Made by a program: the position numbers and the translations under genes
Notes under the pieces: model-generated
Seen by the model: only the letters and a program-made list of their open reading frames with translations
Told to the model about the DNA's origin: nothing
Database searches by the model: none
Shown here: piece by piece, positions 6,536 to 10,320 of the stretch
Position numbering within the stretch: position 1 is the first letter of the stretch
Layout: every line of letters begins with the position of its first letter
Source: an uncultured Actinomyces sp.
Lineage (GTDB): Bacteria; Actinomycetota; Actinomycetes; Actinomycetales; Actinomycetaceae
NCBI GenBank assembly: GCA_938028585.1
Contig: CALIZH010000241.1
Coordinates: forward strand, 1 to 10,320
Direction: 5' to 3'
Length of the DNA stretch: 10,320 nucleotides

Positions 6536-7782
6536 TGGAGGTCTTCTTTCACCTTGTTCACAACCTGATCGATAACGTTACTTTCTTCTGTTGATACCGG
6601 CTGTCCACCCTGTTGAGAGAAAAAGTCTGCAAGGGTTGAACGAATATCCATTGTTGCGAGGTCGCCTTGAGGCGCAGCCAGGATCGGTGCATGTGCTGGC
6701 ACGTGGATGATCGAGAGCGCGTGTGGGTACGCAGCGCGGAGGCGGGAAACCATCGACTGAGGTCGTGCATCATCGGTAACGGTCAGAGACACATAGGATT
6801 CCCGATCGACCTGTGTTGCTTTTCCGAGAAGAGAATCCATTGAGCCCGTGAGGACAACAAGGGGATGAGCGGATGGAATATCAACCGTTGAGAGTGTAAA
6901 AGGCATTGAGATACCTGAAATCTCAACCCTTTGAGCATGCGTCGCGAGCTTTTCATCTTCCGGATGAGTATCAATGATGACGGCGCTTTTATCCCCGGGA
7001 GCTTCTGAAAATGAATAGGCAATGGGCGAACCAGAATAGCGAATAGGAACCTGAGAAGAGGGGATTACTTGAGGTCGATGCAAATGTCCCAAGGCAACGT
7101 AACTCAGTCCAGGAGTTGGTGCTTGGGGATCACCGCCGAAGTTCTCGAAGGTTTCGGCTGATACGGAAGGAACCCCACCAACTTCAATGTTGCGTTCCGA
7201 ATCCGAAGGCGCGGCACCGACAATGAAGGCGTGGGCCATCACCACAGCCGGGCGCAAATCCCCTTCGCTGCGTCGTCGCTTGAGATCATCACCGATACGT
7301 CGCATTGCTGCATCCATTACCGCTTGATGACTGCGTTCAAGCGGCTGATCATTGGGGGATAACGTCGAACGGACCAAATCTGGTTCAAGGTAGGGGATCG
7401 GGTAGACCAAAACTCCTGGATCATCACCGGTACCGAGGTATTCGCGGGCGGTGCCGATGTCTTCAACACGCGTACACACCTGGATATTTCCGTGAAGGAA
7501 GCGCGAATACATTCCCAGACGCGCCGCGGAATCATGATTTCCTGATGTGAGTAATACCTGAGTGATGGAGCTGAGTTCTTCAAGAAGGTTCATCACTTCA
7601 TTGATCTGACCGACGGGAGGAATAGCTCGGTCATAAACATCGCCAGAGATCAAAACCAGCTGGATATTCTGCGTCTTCACGGTGTCGATGAGCCAGCGAC
7701 CAAAAAGAGCGCGTGCATCGCCTAAATCTTGACCGTGGAGACTACGGCCAAAATGCCAATCGGAAGTGTGAAGAATTCGCAT
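6532..7782 (-). CDS. sbcD: Nuclease SbcCD subunit D (Mre11-like exonuclease/endonuclease)
   Basis: SbcD is the metal-dependent nuclease of the SbcCD complex, using two Mn ions to cut DNA ends and hairpins delivered by SbcC. The 416 residues carry the full calcineurin-type phosphoesterase set: DWH (D8, H10), GDVYDRAIPP (D48), GNHDS (N82, H83), AHAFI (H184) and GHLHRPQ (H233, H235). A C-terminal capping and SbcC-binding region follows from about residue 280, with a variable tail. The start MRILHTSDWHFG is the standard N-terminus of the family, so the ATG at 7782 is secure although no ribosome binding site stands at normal distance. A -10-like CATACT six bases before the ATG suggests a leaderless transcript. 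The gene follows rsgA after 73 bp without an obvious terminator, so it may also be expressed by read-through from aroA-rsgA. It overlaps sbcC by 4 bp. Confidence 0.97.
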   Translation of the reverse strand: MRILHTSDWHFGRSLHGQDLGDARALFGRWLIDTVKTQNIQLVLISGDVYDRAIPPVGQINEVMNLLEELSSITQVLLTSGNHDSAARLGMYSRFLHGNIQVCTRVEDIGTAREYLGTGDDPGVLVYPIPYLEPDLVRSTLSPNDQPLERSHQAVMDAAMRRIGDDLKRRRSEGDLRPAVVMAHAFIVGAAPSDSERNIEVGGVPSVSAETFENFGGDPQAPTPGLSYVALGHLHRPQVIPSSQVPIRYSGSPIAYSFSEAPGDKSAVIIDTHPEDEKLATHAQRVEISGISMPFTLSTVDIPSAHPLVVLTGSMDSLLGKATQVDRESYVSLTVTDDARPQSMVSRLRAAYPHALSIIHVPAHAPILAAPQGDLATMDIRSTLADFFSQQGGQPVSTEESNVIDQVVNKVKEDLQ

Positions 7783-7788
7783 GTGCCT

Positions 7789-7794
7789 AGTATG
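7789..7794 (-). promoter_or_regulatory. Possible -10 element of sbcDC, close enough for a leaderless mRNA
   Basis: On the minus strand CATACT (four of six matches to TATAAT) is followed by six bases, AGGCAC, and then the sbcD ATG. A transcript starting at normal distance would begin at the ATG itself. No good -35 is found 16-18 bases upstream, which weakens the call. This is in the only gap (73 bp) of the aroA-rsgA-sbcD-sbcC block. Confidence 0.35.
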
Positions 7795-7854
7795 AACTGC
7801 CCCACCAGCATTTTGAGTTACTTTGGAGCAGCACCAGAAAAATTCACCTCGAAA

Positions 7855-8925
7855 TTAGCGTGCAGCCTTTGAAACGCGCATTGCTCCTGCAACCGCGTCC
7901 AAAAGGCGACGAACGGAAGCAAGCTGCGAAGTACGTCTCTGGCGCTCTGTCTCGGCCTCGGAAGGGGAGGAAGGAAGGCTGAAAGGCTCACGCCCCTGTG
8001 CCCACGCATCCAGTGCACATGAGGGGGCATCCTCGAGGTGCGTGCACAGCGGGAGGCACCACTGCGCAGCCTCGGCAACGTCGGGGAAAACGCCAAGCAC
8101 ATCGTTGGTATCGACATGCCCGAGTCCGAAAGAACGCACACCGGGGGTATCAACGATCCAGCCGCCACCGGGAAGCTCGAAGGCTCGAGAGGAGGTTGAT
8201 GTATGGCGACCTCGTCCGGTGACCTGATTGACCATTCCCACGCTGCGTTGGGCCTGGGGAATCAGCGCGTTAATGAGCGTTGATTTTCCAACTCCGGAGT
8301 GGCCGACCAAAACGGAAAAATGCCCGGCTAGAAGCTCTCTTAATTCATCAAGCCCCTGATCGCCAGCCGCAACCGAGGTCACCACTGTCGTCAGCTCAAA
8401 ATCCGCATACGCGCGAAGAAATTCTTCGGCCGGAGCAAGATCGGCTTTCGTGAGGCAAAGAACGGCGCGCATCCCCGCCTCGTGAGCGGCTACCAAACAG
8501 CGGTCAATCATTCCCATTCGAGGAGGAGGATCGGCCAAAGCCGTCACAATCACCATAATCTGTGCGTTTGCAACGATATTTTTTTCTCCCTTTTGATCGG
8601 GAGCATCCTCAAGAGAGCGGCGCAGAACGCTGCTTCTTTCCTCTACAGCAACGATCCGGGCCAAGGTGTCAAGGTGGCCACTGAGATCACCGGTCAAACG
8701 GACACGATCACCAACGACAACGCTTCCTTTCTTAAGTTCGCGGGCAAGAACAGAGCGCAGGTCGATATCCTCATAGCGAACCAGGTAGCGGCCACGGTCA
8801 ATACCGATCACCTGACCGATTGGCTTGTTGCCCCAATCAGGGCGAACTTTTGTACGTGGCCGCGAGCGCTTCCCGGGGCGAACTTTTACGCGCGGGTCAT
8901 CGGTGCCGATATCGCGTCTAGACAT
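7855..8925 (-). CDS. rsgA: Ribosome small subunit-dependent GTPase RsgA
   Basis: RsgA (YjeQ) is a GTPase that checks late maturation of the 30S ribosomal subunit and is activated by it. The 356 residues show the family's circularly permuted GTPase order. A basic N-terminal tail (about 1-30) is followed by an OB-fold (about 35-100, GQVIGIDRGRYLVRY), then G4 TKAD (159-162), the P-loop GHSGVGKS (208-215), the G2 region GRGRHTST (237-244), and G3 DTPG (259-262). A C-terminal zinc site in WCLPLCTHLEDAPSC is built from C290, C294, H296 and C303, with slightly different spacing from the Escherichia coli protein. The segment VIVTALADPPPRMGMIDRCLVAA is typical of actinobacterial members. The start ATG overlaps the end of aroA by 8 bp and has GAGG five bases upstream, inside aroA, so the two genes should be co-transcribed and coupled. 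Confidence 0.97.
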   Translation of the reverse strand: MSRRDIGTDDPRVKVRPGKRSRPRTKVRPDWGNKPIGQVIGIDRGRYLVRYEDIDLRSVLARELKKGSVVVGDRVRLTGDLSGHLDTLARIVAVEERSSVLRRSLEDAPDQKGEKNIVANAQIMVIVTALADPPPRMGMIDRCLVAAHEAGMRAVLCLTKADLAPAEEFLRAYADFELTTVVTSVAAGDQGLDELRELLAGHFSVLVGHSGVGKSTLINALIPQAQRSVGMVNQVTGRGRHTSTSSRAFELPGGGWIVDTPGVRSFGLGHVDTNDVLGVFPDVAEAAQWCLPLCTHLEDAPSCALDAWAQGREPFSLPSSPSEAETERQRRTSQLASVRRLLDAVAGAMRVSKAAR

Positions 8926-10231
8926 TTGCGCCTCGATTCTCCATCATGCTCTGCCACATAGATTCAAAATTCGGGAGAGTTTTCGAGGTGCACGCGATAT
9001 CGTCCACGCTCACCCCATCGATGACCAATCCAACGATTGCCGCGAAAGTTGCCATCCTGTGGTCGGCGAAGGAACGCAGTTTGGCGCCATGAAGAGGGCG
9101 TGGCCTAATTGTGAGGCCATCGTCAAAAACTTCGACGCAGCCTCCCAGAGATCGAATGGAGTCCGCGATGGCTTCCAAACGATCAGTCTCATGCCCGCGA
9201 AGGTGCGCGATTCCGCTGAGGGTAGATGGAGTTTGTGCAAAGAGCAGGAGCGCAGCAAGGGTTGGAACCATCTCGCCCATTGCGGACATATCACAGGTGA
9301 TCCCCTGGAAAGTGCCCGGGCCGTGGCCGTTGACACACAAGGTGCCGTTTTCGCTTCCTTCGACAAGCAATCGGGTGTCAATCCCCATGCGTTCAAAAAG
9401 ATCTGGCCACATTGCCCCCGGCTGTGTGGAGCTCACTGGCCAATGAGGGATAGCAAGATTTCCGCCGCTCAGGATTCCCGCGCACAAGAAGGGACCCGCA
9501 TTTGAAAGGTCCGCCTCGATTTTGATTTCCGAGGCCGTGGGCTTGCCTTCCTCGATCTTCCACTCGCTTTGGCTGATTTTTGTCCAGGTAATCCCGGTCG
9601 CTCGCATCATGTCCAAGGTCATGTTGATATGAGGAAGAGAGATCAGTTCGTGCTCGCTGCGAATGATGGCTCCGCCAAGGAGGGGAGCGATCAAGAGCAT
9701 CGCAGAAAAGAACTGAGAAGATGCCGAGGCATCAACGGTGACCGTACCGGGGTGGTAGCGCAGTGGCCCCTTAATGGTGAAGGGGAGGTGACCGTGCTCT
9801 GAGTGATAGGTGATGTGTGCCCCCAGATTTTCGAGGACATCGAGAAGGGCGCCGAGAGGGCGCGCATAGGCTTGTTTGTCGCCATCAAAGCGCGTGGGGA
9901 TAGGGGAGAGGGCAGCTAAGGGAGGGAGGAACCGCATCACAGTGCCGGCGAGGCCGCAGTCGATCTGCCGTTCTTCTTCGGTAGCCGAGCAGCTTTCCAT
10001 TGGAATCACGCGCGCCGACATCTCACCAAGAAATGAGATCTGCGCACCTAAGGTTACTAGGGCCTCGGCAAAGAGATCTGTGTCCCTCGAACGCAACAGC
10101 CCGTGGATGGAGCAGGGTGAAGAACCGGTTGCTGCAAGGTAGAGAGCCCGGGCAGTTTGAGATTTTGAGCCTGGGATTTCAACCTGAGTGTTGAGTGGCT
10201 CGTGTACGCGCGGTGCGTCCCAGTGCTTCAC
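8918..10231 (-). CDS. aroA: 3-phosphoshikimate 1-carboxyvinyltransferase (EPSP synthase)
   Basis: AroA joins phosphoenolpyruvate to shikimate-3-phosphate, the sixth step of the shikimate pathway to aromatic amino acids. The 437-residue length is normal. Visible family motifs are PGSKSQTAR (K23, S24, R28), DCGLAGTVMRF (91-101, with G96 and R100 of the PEP site), YARPLG (R124), SASSQF (S171, S172, Q173), the central DMSAMGEMVPTLAAL, HLRGHETDRL, and SFADHRMA near the C-terminus. The glycine retained in LAGTVMR is that of ordinary class I, glyphosate-sensitive enzymes; sensitivity itself is inferred. The start is GTG at 10231, and the following KHWDAPRV matches the usual actinobacterial opening. 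The GTG overlaps the TGA of the upstream gene (GTGA) and has no Shine-Dalgarno sequence, so it probably relies on coupling. The gene overlaps rsgA downstream by 8 bp. Confidence 0.97.
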   Translation of the reverse strand: MKHWDAPRVHEPLNTQVEIPGSKSQTARALYLAATGSSPCSIHGLLRSRDTDLFAEALVTLGAQISFLGEMSARVIPMESCSATEEERQIDCGLAGTVMRFLPPLAALSPIPTRFDGDKQAYARPLGALLDVLENLGAHITYHSEHGHLPFTIKGPLRYHPGTVTVDASASSQFFSAMLLIAPLLGGAIIRSEHELISLPHINMTLDMMRATGITWTKISQSEWKIEEGKPTASEIKIEADLSNAGPFLCAGILSGGNLAIPHWPVSSTQPGAMWPDLFERMGIDTRLLVEGSENGTLCVNGHGPGTFQGITCDMSAMGEMVPTLAALLLFAQTPSTLSGIAHLRGHETDRLEAIADSIRSLGGCVEVFDDGLTIRPRPLHGAKLRSFADHRMATFAAIVGLVIDGVSVDDIACTSKTLPNFESMWQSMMENRGANV

Positions 10232-10320
10232 TGTCCAGAGCCCGCTGCGATTGCCTGCTGAGAAAGTGCGCGGCGTTTCTCATCGCGGCGCCAGGCAGCG
10301 CTTGGACGACCGCGTCGGTC
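10228..10320 (-). CDS. C-terminal end of an unidentified gene upstream of aroA (5' part outside window)
   Basis: Reading into the window from the right edge on the minus strand, an open frame of 30 codons ends in TGA at 10228-10230. The visible tail, including RRGRPSAAWRRDEKRRALSQQ, is strongly basic and ends in AAGSGQ. This could be a flexible or nucleic-acid-binding tail, or the cytosolic end of a membrane protein, but too little is present to name a family. The 4-bp GTGA overlap with the aroA start is the main reason to accept it as a real coding end: it implies one transcript and coupled translation. Confidence 0.6.
   Translation of the reverse strand, partial: DRRGRPSAAWRRDEKRRALSQQAIAAGSGQ

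Noticed and set aside
8482..9505. Long plus-strand open frames opposite rsgA and aroA (159 and 226 codons)
   Set aside because: Both are antisense to intact, motif-complete genes and show no family pattern or ribosome binding site.

Overview
This 10.3 kb window is ordinary chromosomal DNA from an actinobacterium. The base composition is moderate in GC, with clearly AT-richer intergenic stretches. The protein families point the same way: an actinobacterial-type SecA C-terminus, an Rv3235-like (DUF6459-type) protein, a DUF6912-type protein, and actinobacterial-style RsgA and AroA. A member of the Actinomycetaceae or a close relative fits best, but the genus is an inference I cannot settle from sequence alone.

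Layout, left to right. The window opens inside secA (+ strand, C-terminal 528 residues), which ends at a strong intrinsic terminator. Facing it on the minus strand is the Rv3235-like gene. A 378-base AT-rich gap follows, holding small inverted repeats, a 13-bp direct repeat and the terminator of the next minus-strand gene, a small excisionase-type helix-turn-helix protein. A 246-base divergent region separates that gene from a plus-strand DUF6912-type gene. The DUF6912-type gene runs tail to tail, with only 3 bp between stop codons, into a long minus-strand block. Read in the direction of transcription, this block is: the end of an unidentified upstream gene, aroA, rsgA, sbcD, sbcC. Junctions overlap by 4 bp (unknown/aroA), 8 bp (aroA/rsgA) and 4 bp (sbcD/sbcC), so translational coupling is likely. 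The only gap, 73 bp, lies between rsgA and sbcD and may hold a separate promoter for sbcDC.

Functions are mainly housekeeping: protein export (SecA), shikimate pathway (AroA, EPSP synthase), 30S ribosome maturation (RsgA) and DNA end processing and repair (SbcCD, the bacterial Mre11-Rad50 complex). Three small genes between secA and sbcC (Rv3235-like, HTH, DUF6912-like) are conserved actinobacterial proteins of unknown or poorly defined role. I see no mobile element, CRISPR array, tRNA or rRNA, and no convincing new multi-gene system. The items most worth a second look are the structured gap at 2162-2539, the uncharacterised small genes, and two likely leaderless starts.
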